DNA of 64,000 nt from Kitasatospora sp. NBC_00240 (GCF_026342405.1 NZ_JAPEMU010000004.1:62001-126000); one strand, 5' to 3'; shown: positions 42,666 to 52,569, counted from the first letter of the stretch. Numbers and translations are program-made. Notes: generated from the sequence alone by a model not told the origin.

Positions 42666-45596
42666 TCACGGTCTGGGTGGCCCGCCGGTGCGGCTGCCGG
42701 CAGCACCCGGGGCATCACGGACATGGGTGCGGGTGACGCCGAGCTTCTTGAGGGTGTTGGCGACGTGGTGCTCGGCGGTGCGCGGGGAGATGGCGAGGAC
42801 GCCCGCGATGTGCTGGTTGGTGGCGCCGTCGGCAAGGAGTTCGGCGACCTGCTGTTCCCGCTGGGACAGGACCGAGGCGCCGTCGCGCCGGGGGCGTGAC
42901 GCGGGGCGCCGGCCGTTGCTGCGCAGGACCTGTTCGCAGCGGGCGGCGTCGGCGGTCGCGCCGAGGCGGGTGAAGGTGTCGAGGGCGTCGCGCAGATGGC
43001 CGACAGCTGTGTCCGGCCGGTCAGGGCTGCGGGCGAGTTCGAGGCAGCCGATGTGCTCGGCGACCTGGGCCGCGGTGTGGACGCGGCCGATGGCCCGGTA
43101 GCGGGTGCGGGCCTGTTCGAGGTGGCGCAGGGCGGTTTCGGGCTCGGTGTCGGCGTCGAGCATGGCGCGGCACCAGTGAAGTCCGGCCTCGACGCCGGGC
43201 GCGTTGAGGCCCTGGATCCCGTTCTGCGCGTCGTCGGTCAGCCGGCGGGCCGGGTCGGTGAGGCCGCAGCCCAGTGCGGCGCGTACGGCGGTGGGGGCAA
43301 GGTCCAGGGGTCGCATCCACAGGTTCTTGCGGCGCGTCGCGGCCACGACCGGGTCGAGGCGCCCCCAGGCCGCGGCGGGGTCGCCCTCCGCGAGGTCCAG
43401 CCTGGCGAGTGCGATCACGGCCATGGGACCGATCTCCTCACCGTACGCGGCGGCGAGCGGGGCCAGATCCTCGCGGGCCCTGGCCCACCGGCCGCACGCC
43501 GAGTCGAGCATCGCCCGGGCCAGGAGAGCACCGAGCCGGGCGGTGCTGTTCTCCGTGGTGTCCCGCAAGAGGGTGTCGATCCGCTCCGCCAGCTCCTGCC
43601 AGCGGCCGCCCACGAGGTCGAGGTGGAGGCGAATCGTGCGGCAGCTGAGTTCCAGGTAGGGGAAAGCGGTGCGGCGGGAGAGCTCCTCGGCCTCGTCGAG
43701 CAGGGCGCGGGCCTGGCCGTCGCAGCCGCGGGCCATCTCGAAGTACGCGGCGTCGTGCAGCGCGCGGGCTCGGTGGCGCAGGACGCCGAGGTCGGTACTC
43801 CCACGGGGAAGCAGGTCGAGGAGTTCGCGCCCCCGCGGGTCACCTACCAGTTCGAGCAAAGTGATGCGGTTGGCCAGGACGAACGCCCTGGCGTCCGGGT
43901 CGTCGCAGGTAGCGGCCAGGTGGGCGGCGCGCTCCATCAACCCGAGGCTCTCCGCGAGGTCCCCGCCCTGGGGGTTCATGAGGGTGCCGAGACTGAGCGA
44001 CGCCAGGGCAGCGGCAGCCGGCCCCGGCCTGCCCTCGAGCTCGCTGATCGCCCGTTCCAACTCCGCGCGGCTGTCCCAGTGGACATTGCTGCCGGCCAGC
44101 GCGCGGGCGAGATTGAGGCGGATCTCACCGCGGGTCCCGGTCTCCAGGGCGGGGTCGGCGACGATACGGCGCAGAATCGCCTCGCTTGCCGCAGGGTCGC
44201 TGCGGACCATGGCGATGGCACTGAGGTCGAGGGCGCACCGGCCGCGCAGGTCGGGCGGCAGGGCGGGTTCGGCGAGGAGTTGCTGGAGAAGGTCGGCGGC
44301 GATGCCGTCGTCGCCGACGGCCAACGCGTGGTCCGCGGCCGCGACGGCGGCGGCGATCCAGGCCGGGGTGTCGCCGAGCAGGCGGACGTGGTGGGCGATC
44401 TGCACCAGGGCGGGCGGTTGCCGAACCTGCAGGGCCTGGGCCGCGCGGGCATGCAGGCGCCGGCGCCGGGGGGCGGGAATGGCGTCGCAGACGGCGAGGC
44501 GGGCAAGGGTGTGGCGGAATCCGTAGCGCCCGGGTTCCCCCTCGGTGAGGACATGGGCTTCGAGGGCGTCGGTCAGGCCCTGTTCTGCCTGCTCCTCGGT
44601 GAGGTGTGCCACGGCTGCCAGGAGGTCCTGGTCGGCGAGGACGGCCAGGACGGCCGCGCTCTCGACCACTGCTCGCGCGTCCGGGGCGAGCGGTCCGATA
44701 CGGCTGACGACCGCCTCCTGCAGGGCACGCGGCACGCCCTGTGTCTCCAGGCTCGGGGCGGACGCGTCGGGGTGGCGGGCGAGGCGGTCGGCGAGGCCGA
44801 GGAGGTCCTCCTCAGCGGCGAGTGGCAGGCCGCCGCTGCGCTCGAACAGGTCCCGGCACAATGCTGTGCTCGCCGCGGCGCCGAGGGCGGACACCGCGAG
44901 GTGACGTACCTGTTCGGGGGACAGGGGCTGCAGCCTGATCTCGGTACCGCCGACCCCGACCGGACGGCGATAAGGCGCGCCGAGGACGGTGCCATTGCCC
45001 GGCAGGTCGCTCTCCCGGTAGGTGAGGACCAGCCGCAGCCGGTCCGGGGGATTGCGGGCCAGCAGGGACAACAGGTCTCGGGTCGCCTCGTCGGCCCAGT
45101 GCAGGTCCTCGACCATCAGCACGGCCGGCCCTATCGCCGCCAGGACCTCGTGCACGGCCCGCATCAGCAGCCGGCGGCGGGCGGAGTCGTCCGTGTCAGG
45201 GTCCAGGCCGGGGTACGAACCGGTGTGGGTGGTGGGGAGTCGATCGGCCAGGCCGGGCAGATACGGGGCCAGGACCGCTGTCGCGGGGCTGAAGCGGGTC
45301 TCGGTGGGGCACAGCGTCCATCCGGCGCGTAGCGCGTCGACGGCCGGGCCGAACGGCAGCGGTTCACGCAGCTGATGGCAGGCGGCTCGCAGGACCGGTA
45401 CGCCGCCGTCGGCGAACAGCCGCTCCGCCTCGCGCAGCAGCCGTGACTTGCCGATCCCCGCCTCGCCCTCGACGAGAACCACCGCCGGGGCATGCCGGCA
45501 CGAATCGGTCAGGGCACGCAACTCTCGCTCGCGACCCACGAAGGCGAAACCCGTGCGGCGCTCGGCAGTGGCCCCTGCGGTCTCCGCTTCTGCCAT
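42666..45596 (-). CDS. LAL-type LuxR-family regulator (AAA-like ATPase plus HTH)
   Basis: 976 aa from ATG 45596 with GGAG upstream; an ATG at 45632 with GGGAGAA is also possible. Opening GFAFVGRERELRALTDSCRH leads to Walker A VEGEAGIGKSRLLREAE and Walker B VLMVEDLHWADEATRDLLSL. The middle 500 residues are TPR-like helices. The C-terminus carries a LuxR HTH: VLSQREQQVAELLADGATNQ, HIAGVLAISPRTAEHHVANT. LAL proteins are large cytoplasmic activators, often of secondary metabolism or sugar genes. It converges with the glycan locus, so regulation of it is possible but not shown. Confidence 0.92.
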   Translation of the reverse strand: MAEAETAGATAERRTGFAFVGRERELRALTDSCRHAPAVVLVEGEAGIGKSRLLREAERLFADGGVPVLRAACHQLREPLPFGPAVDALRAGWTLCPTETRFSPATAVLAPYLPGLADRLPTTHTGSYPGLDPDTDDSARRRLLMRAVHEVLAAIGPAVLMVEDLHWADEATRDLLSLLARNPPDRLRLVLTYRESDLPGNGTVLGAPYRRPVGVGGTEIRLQPLSPEQVRHLAVSALGAAASTALCRDLFERSGGLPLAAEEDLLGLADRLARHPDASAPSLETQGVPRALQEAVVSRIGPLAPDARAVVESAAVLAVLADQDLLAAVAHLTEEQAEQGLTDALEAHVLTEGEPGRYGFRHTLARLAVCDAIPAPRRRRLHARAAQALQVRQPPALVQIAHHVRLLGDTPAWIAAAVAAADHALAVGDDGIAADLLQQLLAEPALPPDLRGRCALDLSAIAMVRSDPAASEAILRRIVADPALETGTRGEIRLNLARALAGSNVHWDSRAELERAISELEGRPGPAAAALASLSLGTLMNPQGGDLAESLGLMERAAHLAATCDDPDARAFVLANRITLLELVGDPRGRELLDLLPRGSTDLGVLRHRARALHDAAYFEMARGCDGQARALLDEAEELSRRTAFPYLELSCRTIRLHLDLVGGRWQELAERIDTLLRDTTENSTARLGALLARAMLDSACGRWARAREDLAPLAAAYGEEIGPMAVIALARLDLAEGDPAAAWGRLDPVVAATRRKNLWMRPLDLAPTAVRAALGCGLTDPARRLTDDAQNGIQGLNAPGVEAGLHWCRAMLDADTEPETALRHLEQARTRYRAIGRVHTAAQVAEHIGCLELARSPDRPDTAVGHLRDALDTFTRLGATADAARCEQVLRSNGRRPASRPRRDGASVLSQREQQVAELLADGATNQHIAGVLAISPRTAEHHVANTLKKLGVTRTHVRDAPGAAGSRTGGPPRP

Positions 45597-45929
45597 CGGT
45601 GTCTCCAGTCGCAACGACGGACAACGACTCATCCGATTCTCCCACCGCCGCCCGGGACCGGGCCGTACGGGCAAGCACGCCACATCCAGACCACTAGTCC
45701 ACGGGTCCTTCCGGTACCGACGGGCCTTGGAGGGCTCAATCCTCGCCGCAAAACCTTGTCCCCGGAGTGGGCCGACTCCTCCGTGGCCTGCCAGGCCGGA
45801 CCGTGCCGCTGCTATCCAACCCGGGCTGGTGATGTCCTTGCCGCTCGTCCGAAAGTCGCGTGTGCCTACCGGCATGAGCCTCGCCAGGGGGCTGCGGGGC
45901 GAGTTCCTTCTCACTCAACGTTGGCCCGG
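45597..45929. other. Intergenic, nothing recognised
   Basis: About 330 bp upstream of the LAL gene. It must contain that gene's promoter; no box is certain. TTG and GTC islands near 45640-45700 are less GC-rich. Confidence 0.4.
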
Positions 45930-46076
45930 TCAGGCACTTCGCAGCAGGAATGCCATGGGCGTGGGCGGGTTCAGCAGGTGCAGTTCGGTGCCAGCTTCGC
46001 GGGCGTGGTGGCGGGCGCGTACGAGGGCGTTGAGGCCGCCGGAGTCGCAGAACCTGAGCTTGGACAGGTCCATCAC
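45930..46076 (-). pseudogene. STAS-domain (anti-anti-sigma factor) C-terminal fragment
   Basis: The minus strand encodes VMDLSKLRFCDSGGLNALVR, then ARHHAREAGTELHLLNPPTP, the phosphorylatable-Ser loop (normally DSSG, here DSGG) and last helix of a STAS antagonist. The N-terminal half is missing and the sequence changes character at about 46077. Confidence 0.7.
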
Positions 46077-46079
46077 CAT

Positions 46080-46409
46080 CAACGGCTTCACCACCTGGCC
46101 GCCAACAACCTGATTGCCGGCATCGCCTACTCGCTGCTGCTGGGCGCACTCGGTAACTCCTACGAGCGCACCCACTCCATAGCGTGGGCCGCAGCCGCCC
46201 TCGGCAACGGGACCTGCGTCGCCCCTTGGATCGTCGCCCACTCCCGCTCCAGCACCAGCAATCTCATCACCGGCGTCATCACCACCCTGCTCACCCTCGC
46301 GGCCGCCTCCGCCGCCTGCGACCGCGACCGCGGCACCGGCACCGGCACCGGCACCGGCACCGGCGAACGCCAGAACCGCCTTCCGATGCCGGGACTCGAC
46401 GACCGCTGA
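46080..46409 (+). pseudogene. Hydrophobic protein fragment
   Basis: From about 46080 the plus frame reads LAANNLIAGIAYSLLLGALG then AWAAAALGNGTCVAPWIVAH and SNLITGVITTLLTLAAASAA, three possible membrane segments, ending with a GTGTGTGTG run and a stop at 46407-46409. It has no start of its own and joins the STAS scrap head to head. Function unknown; could be chance. Confidence 0.35.
46331..46364. repeat. Hexanucleotide repeat (CGGCAC)x5
   Basis: Five perfect CGGCAC units at 46331-46360, plus CGGC, encode alternating Gly-Thr on the plus strand. Copy number is likely to vary. Confidence 0.9.
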
Positions 46410-46540
46410 CCCAGCGAAACTCGCACTCACCGCCGGGAGGGCTCCCCACCTTCCCTCTTCCCGACGGCCCCGCATGCCGCCACCCGCGACGGGTATACGC
46501 CCCTTGCCAGCGACCACCTCCCGGTGGAACAGGAGAGACG

Positions 46541-46723
46541 ATGAGCGTCAGACCCGAACTCGAACCCGTAATGCGCGGCATCGCCGAAGCCGTCCACGAC
46601 CACGACGACCACGTCCTGCGCCGCCTCCTGGCCCGCCTCGCCGAACAGGCCACGATCGACGACCTCTATGCCCTGCGCGACCTTCTGCCCCGCCTGCACG
46701 CCCCCGCCGGCACCACCCACTGA
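46541..46723 (+). CDS. Small helical protein, 60 aa
   Basis: ATG 46541 follows a good ribosome site (AGGAGAG). The product (VRPELEPVMRGIAEAVHDHD, then DHVLRRLLARLAEQATIDDL) is acidic and His/Asp-rich at first and fully helical, ending in LRDLLPRLHAPAGTTH. No family is recognised. The strong start signal and protein-like composition support it as real. Confidence 0.6.
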   Translation: MSVRPELEPVMRGIAEAVHDHDDHVLRRLLARLAEQATIDDLYALRDLLPRLHAPAGTTH

Positions 46724-46961
46724 CCGCACCACCGAGGCAGGTAGGGCCGCCCGGTGACGGCCCAACGTTGTGCGTCCCGGGTCCCGGACGGGAACCCGCC
46801 GGCCCGGCGCGGTGGCCACCCTGGTGCTCCCGGTCTCGGACGCTGCGGCAGATCGGTGAATGCAGGCTGTCGCAGGCGAGCGGCCGCAATCCGAGGGAGA
46901 AGCATGATCGGCATGCGAACGCAGTGGGTGTACCAGTTCCGGGACCGCCCAGGCGCCGGGG

Positions 46962-47171
46962 ATGTCGAGGCCCTGGCCGGGCACGGCCGACCCCAGCCTG
47001 GCCCGCCGGCGCCCCGGCGGCGCCCTGGTGGACGGCTACATCCTGCAGAGCATCGACGCGCAGCTGCGCACCGCCGTCTACACGTGGGTGCGGGCCGGAG
47101 AGCCGGACACGGTGGCGACCTATCTGCTGGAGCTGTTGGCCGAGGTCTGCCCGAAGGAGCGGGCCCGGTAG
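46962..47171 (+). CDS. Small protein of unknown function, possibly frameshifted
   Basis: The last 45 residues (LVDGYILQSIDAQLRTAVYT then WVRAGEPDTVATYLLELLAE) look like a genuine helical protein. The first part does not. In another frame, ATG 46904 after GGGAGAAGC gives MIGMRTQWVYQFRDRPGAGD, which would make a good N-terminus; a one-base shift near 47000 would join them. Start and status are uncertain. Confidence 0.4.
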   Translation: MSRPWPGTADPSLARRRPGGALVDGYILQSIDAQLRTAVYTWVRAGEPDTVATYLLELLAEVCPKERAR

Positions 47172-47211
47172 GGGGCCGGCCGGCTTCGGGCGCCTCGGGC
47201 GAGGTGGTGGG

Positions 47212-48225
47212 TCAGCGGCCTTGTGGTGGGTCCCATTCGCAGAGTGTGCACCAGTCGCGCCCAGGCGTATCGCCGCGGAAGTGCACCGTGGGCTCGCCGC
47301 ACATCGGGCAGGGGTGGCCCGCCTCCAGGCGGTAGGTGAAGGTGTCGAGGACAGCGCCTTGGTGGAGCAGGCGCTGTTCGTCCTGGTGAGCTTCCATGGC
47401 GGCCTCCTGGCGGGGCTGTTCTTTCTCCAGCAGGGCGCCTGCCCAATTTTCTGCGGGCCTCCCGGTCGGTGGGCCGAGGAGGCGGGTCTGGACCGCGACG
47501 TGACGGCGCCTTACGCCGACATGGGGCTCTTCGTGGCGGCGGGCCTGCTGATTGGCGAGCTGAGCGCGGGCCGCGATGACGGACAGGCCCGCGCGTTCGG
47601 CTTCGGCGCGGACCATGGCCGTGCCCAGGACCGGCAGCGCGGCCCAGCGGGCGAGCAGGGCGGCCCAGCGGGCGAGCAGGGCGGCCCAGCGGGCGAGCAG
47701 GGCGGCCCAGCGGGCGAGCAGGGCGGCCTTGCGCTCCTGGCGGTCCACGATCGCCTCGAGGTCGCCGGGACGATCGGTGCTCGCCCGAACCTCGGCCGCG
47801 AAGTCGAGCAACTGCTGGCGCAGCGGGTCGGGCAGGTCGCGGTAGATCTTGAGGCGGCCGAGGGTTCCGATGACGGGACGCTGGGGCGGGCCGCTGGAGG
47901 TCGGCGCCTGGGTGGGGTGGGTCCTGGGCGTGACGGGCGGCGGCTGCTGCGTGAGGGCGAAGGTGACGCGTACGGGGACAGCTTGGTCGAGGCCTGCCTT
48001 CTCCAGGCCGGGCAGGAACAGGATGCCGCTGTCCATGAGGTCACGGGCGATCTGCAGGGCCGACCGCACCCCGATCTCGCGCCGGCCCGGGCCCGGGACG
48101 GCACCCAGTTCGCGGGGCGTGACCGGGCTCCGGGCGGCGGCCGCCCACATCAGGTAGGCGCACAGCCGCGCCTCCGCCAGGCCCAACTGCCCCACCGCAA
48201 CCGGCGACGCGAACCCCACAGCCAT
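47212..48225 (-). CDS. Hypothetical protein with heptad repeats and C-terminal zinc ribbon
   Basis: 337 aa from ATG 48225 with GGAGG 8 bp upstream. The N-terminal 60 residues are a winged-helix-like region (LGLAEARLCAYLMWAAAARS, then REIGVRSALQIARDLMDSGI), a Pro-rich linker follows, then a helical part with four exact ALLARWA heptads (encoded by a 21-bp tandem repeat). The last 50 residues hold CPMCGEPTVHF and WCTLCEW, a four-Cys zinc ribbon. I do not recognise a family. The N-terminus suggests DNA binding, perhaps a mobile-element regulator. Confidence 0.7.
   Translation of the reverse strand: MAVGFASPVAVGQLGLAEARLCAYLMWAAAARSPVTPRELGAVPGPGRREIGVRSALQIARDLMDSGILFLPGLEKAGLDQAVPVRVTFALTQQPPPVTPRTHPTQAPTSSGPPQRPVIGTLGRLKIYRDLPDPLRQQLLDFAAEVRASTDRPGDLEAIVDRQERKAALLARWAALLARWAALLARWAALLARWAALPVLGTAMVRAEAERAGLSVIAARAQLANQQARRHEEPHVGVRRRHVAVQTRLLGPPTGRPAENWAGALLEKEQPRQEAAMEAHQDEQRLLHQGAVLDTFTYRLEAGHPCPMCGEPTVHFRGDTPGRDWCTLCEWDPPQGR
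47641..47724. repeat. 21-bp tandem repeat, four copies
   Basis: Four identical units (GGCCCAGCGGGCGAGCAGGG plus C) are in frame with the minus-strand gene and encode ALLARWA heptads. Perfect identity implies recent expansion. Confidence 0.95.
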
Positions 48226-48903
48226 GCGCACAACCTCCGAGGACGACCGGACACCGAGCCGGACACGGACCGGGTCCAGGCGATTGTGTGGCGCAGCCCG
48301 GCGCTGATCTGCGGGACGGCGGGACGGCGGGTCGCCGAACCCGCCCTGGACGGGCCGCCGTGACCCCGGGCCTCAACCCTCGACCCTCGGCCCCGGCTGC
48401 GTGGCGGGAGCGGCAATCCCTCGCCCAGCGCCCGGAAGGTTCGTTCGCCGTCCAAGTGGCGTGTCGGTGGTGGCGGAGCATGACTGGCTCGTGAACGATG
48501 GCTGTCACCTGGCTGGCCATCAGCTCGGCGACCCGGAGTGATGCTTCGGCTGGCCCGCACTCGAAGGCCGGGACCAGCGTCTGCAAGCAGCCCTGTGGCC
48601 ATCAGCGACTTCTCGTCCCTGCCGGTGGGGGCGTCAGGGTGCGCTGGCTGGCGTGGGCGGTATCGGCATCAGCGCAGGCCCGGCCCTTCGAATGGGCAAC
48701 AGGGCCTGGAGGGCCGTCAAACATGGCCCGGGCCGGGGTCAGCGCGGTTACCGAGCAGCGCCTCGGCAACGGCGACTTGCCTCCACTCACGGACTGGTCG
48801 TCAGGGGCGGCATGGCCGGGTCCCCGCCGCCACTGTCGGCCCTGATGCTTGGCGACGCCTTCTGCCGGGGTCAGCCGGGCGGATCCGCGTCGACCTCGAC
48901 GTG
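48226..48903. other. Region upstream of two divergent genes
   Basis: About 680 bp. A minus reading near 48585-48400 (LVPAFECGPAEASLRVAELM then ASQVTAIVHEPVMLRHHRHA) looks protein-like for about 60 residues but has no continuation, so it may be a fragment. The rest shows nothing I can name. Confidence 0.35.
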
Positions 48904-50802
48904 ATGGTCGAGGCCCTGCAGCGCGGCGACGCCGCGCTCGCCTCCCGAACCATCCAGCGGCTCGTTGCGGAGCAGATCACCGGCGCCGACTCACTGATCC
49001 GCACCGTCAACGCCCTTGGGGCGATCGCCGAACTCGAACTCGACCACCGCACCACTCTGCAGCACGTCGCGGCAACCGTCGATGAGCTGCAGCCCGGCGA
49101 CCCGCACGGGCTGCAGGCCGTCACGCTCTTCGCCGAACACGCCGTCGCCGACAACGATCACGCCCTCCTTCTGGATCGGTCGGCCCGCCTGCGGTCGTTT
49201 GTCGACGCTGCACCGGCCGACCCCCTCTGGCAAGCCCGGCTCACAGCATGTCTCGCCGACGCCGACGCCCCTGCGACGCCCTGGTCGGTCACCGCCGCCC
49301 GGGCCGGCCGAGAGCCCGCTGCGGCCGCCGCTCTGGTGACCGGTGCGTGGCAGCGCGAACAGGAAGGAGAGCGGCTGCTGGGCGCGTTCCACTTGCGTAC
49401 CGGAGAGATCCACAGCGCCCTGCCCCATCTCATGGCGGGCGGCGAGACCGACACGCTGGGATCCGCAGCCGCACAGCTGCCCGACGAGCCCCTCGACCTG
49501 GAGCCCGGAGGGGTGGCCGCACGCCAATCGTGGGAGCGGGTCAGCGCCTTCACGCTTGCCGGAAGGGCTGCCGACCTCCTGCCGGACGAGCAGGCCGTCC
49601 AGTGGATGCAGGCCGCCCTCGACGAGGTCGCCGCGAACCGGCCGCCCACGTTCGGCGGCGACAGTGTCCTGGCCGCGTACAGGTCGCTCGCCGGCCTGTC
49701 CTGGGCTTGTACGGACGAGCAGGCCCAGTGGTACCTGGATTTCGTCGAGCCGTTCTTCGACCGCCGCCCCGGGTTTGCCAGCAAGTCCGATCAGAGCCAT
49801 CCCGATGTCCTGATCGCCATCGCGGCACGCCACCCCGAGCTCCGGCGCCGTGCCGTCGAGCAGATGTGCCGCATCCTCGACCTGGCCCCCGGGCGGATGA
49901 CCGAGATCATCCTGCTCAACGGGGCCAGCCTGCGGTCGGACCCGGAACTGGTGGTCCAGCTGTGCGGGCCGTCGGCCCAGCGCGGCAACGCCCTGGCCGC
50001 GGTCGCCCTGACGCTGGTCGGCGCGAGAGCCCAGGCTGCCGACGCCGCACGCCATCAGGTCCGTCACCTCATCACCCCGACCCAGCCGACGCCCCCGGAC
50101 CTTCTACGCCCCGAATTCGTCGCCCTGCTTGCCGAGGCGCTCGATGACCAGGAGCGCAGCGAACTCGGCGAAGCGCTCAAGGAGGGCGTCCTCAATGCAG
50201 ATCGCCTGGCCATGCAGCGGCAGGAGCACCTCAACGCGCTCGCGAGCCTGGCCGCCAGTCTCACCGTGGAGCAGCGCGCCGAGGTCTACCCCACCGCGCT
50301 CGACGCCGCCGAAGGAAACCTCGACGGGAGCGCGGGAGACGAAGACGGCGGCATGCACCCCTACGACCGGTCAGGCATCAACTGGGGCACGACAACGCTT
50401 CGCTACGCCGGACTGCGCGCGGCCGCGGCTCTCTCGGACCGGCCCGAGCAGATCGAGACCCTCGCTACCCTCGCGCTGATCCAACTCCCGCACGCCGACG
50501 AGGACGAGGCTCTCACTCTCACCCAGGCGCTCACCATGCTGGACCCCGATCACACCGGCCTGCCTATCGAAGCCCTCGCGGCTCACTCCCTGCCCTGGGT
50601 CCGTGTCCTTGCTGCCCGGATGTGGTGCGCCGCCCGGGAAGGGCGGCCAGTCGTCGGAGCGAGCCTGGCCCGGGACCCGAGCCATCACGTGCGCCGGACC
50701 ATGACAGCCTGTCTGACCGACACCGAACTCCACACATCGCTGCGCCTGGATCTGCGCCACGACCCCCGTCGATCGGTGCGTAGGGCAGCCGGGGCCAGCT
50801 GA
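48904..50802 (+). CDS. Large helical-repeat (HEAT-like) protein, start uncertain
   Basis: About 632 aa of continuous alpha-helical repeats from MVEALQRGDAALASRTIQRL to DLRHDPRRSVRRAAG; the closing repeats (PWVRVLAARMWCAAREGRPV, DPSHHVRRTMTACL) are HEAT-like. The open frame extends back to 48538, but those 120 codons do not look like protein and no ribosome site precedes 48904. HEAT tails of this kind often end larger NTPase or NACHT proteins in actinomycetes, so this may be a 5'-truncated gene. No catalytic motif is present. Confidence 0.6.
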   Translation: MVEALQRGDAALASRTIQRLVAEQITGADSLIRTVNALGAIAELELDHRTTLQHVAATVDELQPGDPHGLQAVTLFAEHAVADNDHALLLDRSARLRSFVDAAPADPLWQARLTACLADADAPATPWSVTAARAGREPAAAAALVTGAWQREQEGERLLGAFHLRTGEIHSALPHLMAGGETDTLGSAAAQLPDEPLDLEPGGVAARQSWERVSAFTLAGRAADLLPDEQAVQWMQAALDEVAANRPPTFGGDSVLAAYRSLAGLSWACTDEQAQWYLDFVEPFFDRRPGFASKSDQSHPDVLIAIAARHPELRRRAVEQMCRILDLAPGRMTEIILLNGASLRSDPELVVQLCGPSAQRGNALAAVALTLVGARAQAADAARHQVRHLITPTQPTPPDLLRPEFVALLAEALDDQERSELGEALKEGVLNADRLAMQRQEHLNALASLAASLTVEQRAEVYPTALDAAEGNLDGSAGDEDGGMHPYDRSGINWGTTTLRYAGLRAAAALSDRPEQIETLATLALIQLPHADEDEALTLTQALTMLDPDHTGLPIEALAAHSLPWVRVLAARMWCAAREGRPVVGASLARDPSHHVRRTMTACLTDTELHTSLRLDLRHDPRRSVRRAAGAS

Positions 50803-51308
50803 GGGCCTGGATGGTCGGCGGCCGAGCGGGCGTCCCTGCTGTGACTACGCGAAGGGCTGGCCGCGGTGCCGGGGACCCGTACGACCTGCGCGTCCGCCTC
50901 TGTCCCCACCGGAGCTGCGGCAGCGGATGCGCAATCTGGCCGACAGGGGCCCCGCCGTGCTCGGGGGTCCACGGCGGGGCGCTGGGACACCAGCGTGCGA
51001 TGTCTCCCCGATGTCGGCCACCGGCACTCGGCCGAACGGCGGCAGTCACCCCGGAGGTGGAGGCCCAGGTCCGAAGGAAGCGGGGCGGCGTGTCAGCCGG
51101 CGGGCGCAGCATGACGTTCAGATGCGGCCGACCTCCTGACCCGTCGGCGGGCTGGCGGTCCCGTACCGAGCCACGTTCTGCCTGGGGAGCCTGGCGGGGC
51201 CTGCAGCCGTCACGCAGGTCCTGGACTGGTTGCTCGCTGAGCACAGCCCACCCGGCGTCGCAGCCCACCCCGCGCCCGGAGTGGCAGGCGCGCCCAGCCG
51301 GGCAGGGG
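50803..51308. other. Intergenic, no gene recognised
   Basis: About 500 bp between converging readings. Frames are open but Arg/Pro-rich without motifs. A terminator was not evident. Confidence 0.4.
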
Positions 51309-51913
51309 TCAGGTCAGCAAGTCGCACAACGCGGCGACACGAAGGTGGGCCCGTGAGGCTGCCGCGTCCCCATCAGTGCACCATTGCCCCCATAGCCCGG
51401 CCGGGGCGATGAACGGATCGGCCAGGTGGCTGCCGGCGACTTTGTCGATGTGCAGCAGCGCCCCGATCGCCCAGTGCTGGTCGTAGTAGAGATCCCGGCG
51501 GCGCAGGTAGCGCTCGAGGTAGAGCGAGAGATGTTGCGCGTCGGCCGGGGTGCCGAGCCTGGCCAGGGCCAGGCAGTATCCCTGGCCGGCGAAGCACATC
51601 TGGCTCGGTAGCAGCAGCTCGCCGAGCCGGTCGCGGAACGTCTCACGCCGGTCGGCGGCGATCATCCAGGCCGCGGTCAGCCTTGGGCGCCAATCGGGCT
51701 GTGCCAGAAGCCCGGTCAGCTCCCCGTCGCTCACCTGGGCCGCATCCCGGCGCAGAGAGGCAAGGAGATGGTCGCGATCGCGTGGCGGCATGGCGGCCAC
51801 GTCCCGTGCAGCAGCTTGAGGTAGCGACGCTTGGGCTCATGCAGAGTCGTCACGTAGCGGCGGATCAGATCCGGCGTGCCGGTCCCAGCCTGGTCGGTAT
51901 ACACCCCGCCCAT
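51309..51913 (-). pseudogene. DUF6000-family gene with one frameshift
   Basis: From ATG 51913: DLIRRYVTTLHEPKRRYLKL then LHG; after the break: AAMPPRDRDHLLASLRRDAA, WRPRLTAAWMIAADRR, and CFAGQGYCLALARLGTPADA. GGGACGTGG at about 51802 probably lost one A (GGGAACGTGG restores LLHGNVAAMPP). The rest is full length, about 200 aa. DUF6000 proteins are small, helical and of unknown function in Streptomyces. A sequencing error is possible. Confidence 0.75.
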
Positions 51914-52035
51914 CCTGCCCCGCCTCAGCGGTCCGGCTCCAACCGATTCAGGAGGTCCCGGCGCCCGGTGGAACAGGCGTAGAGGCCTTGAAGGTGTGCG
52001 CTGTTGGCGGCCGGGCGCTGGCGCTCCCGGGGCCG

Positions 52036-52545
52036 CTATCGGTCTTCGTGGGTGCTGGTCCAGGCGGCGAGGGCCTGCAGCGTGCCTTCCGGCATCGCCC
52101 CGTCCCATGCCTGTTCGAGGACGGGCGGACGTTGTGGAGGCGCGCGCACAGGGGAAGGCTCATGGGGGGTCGAGGATCGGCTGGGCGAACCAGGCTGGCT
52201 CTGGGGGCCGTATCGGGTGAACAGGTGCTGCAGCCGCTCGCGGTGGCGGATCGCGAAGTCCTCCAGGCGGGCCTGGTAGGCCGCCTCGTAGCCGTCTTGG
52301 CCGTCGGGCGGGGTCGAGACACGGTCGGCGACGGGCGCCGTGCACTCAGTTCGCGCGAGGAGGCCTGATGCCACGTAGCTGGCAACCCGGGTCGAGAGCT
52401 GCCTCGATGGTAGGTGACCGGGGGAAGGTGGTCGCCGGTAGCGGGCCCCGCCCCGGTTGGGTTCCTGTCGGCTGTGCAGCTCTTCGTGGTCCACGCTCCC
52501 GGCGTGACCTCCGCAGTCCCGGTCGACCTCTGCCCGCGCGGCCAC
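52036..52545 (-). CDS. Hypothetical protein, uncertain
   Basis: 169 aa at most. Only GQDGYEAAYQARLEDFAIRH then RERLQHLFTRYGPQ (52190-52310) looks like real protein; the first 80 residues and the Pro-rich tail do not. It may be a fragment with a wrong start. No family recognised. Confidence 0.3.
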   Translation of the reverse strand: MAARAEVDRDCGGHAGSVDHEELHSRQEPNRGGARYRRPPSPGHLPSRQLSTRVASYVASGLLARTECTAPVADRVSTPPDGQDGYEAAYQARLEDFAIRHRERLQHLFTRYGPQSQPGSPSRSSTPHEPSPVRAPPQRPPVLEQAWDGAMPEGTLQALAAWTSTHEDR

Positions 52546-52569
52546 TCCGGTCGGCGGCTTCCCGACCGA

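Noticed and set aside
42666..45914. Extension of the LAL regulator to 45914
   Set aside because: The extra 94-106 residues lack a ribosome site and protein character; ATG 45596 or 45632 has a good site.
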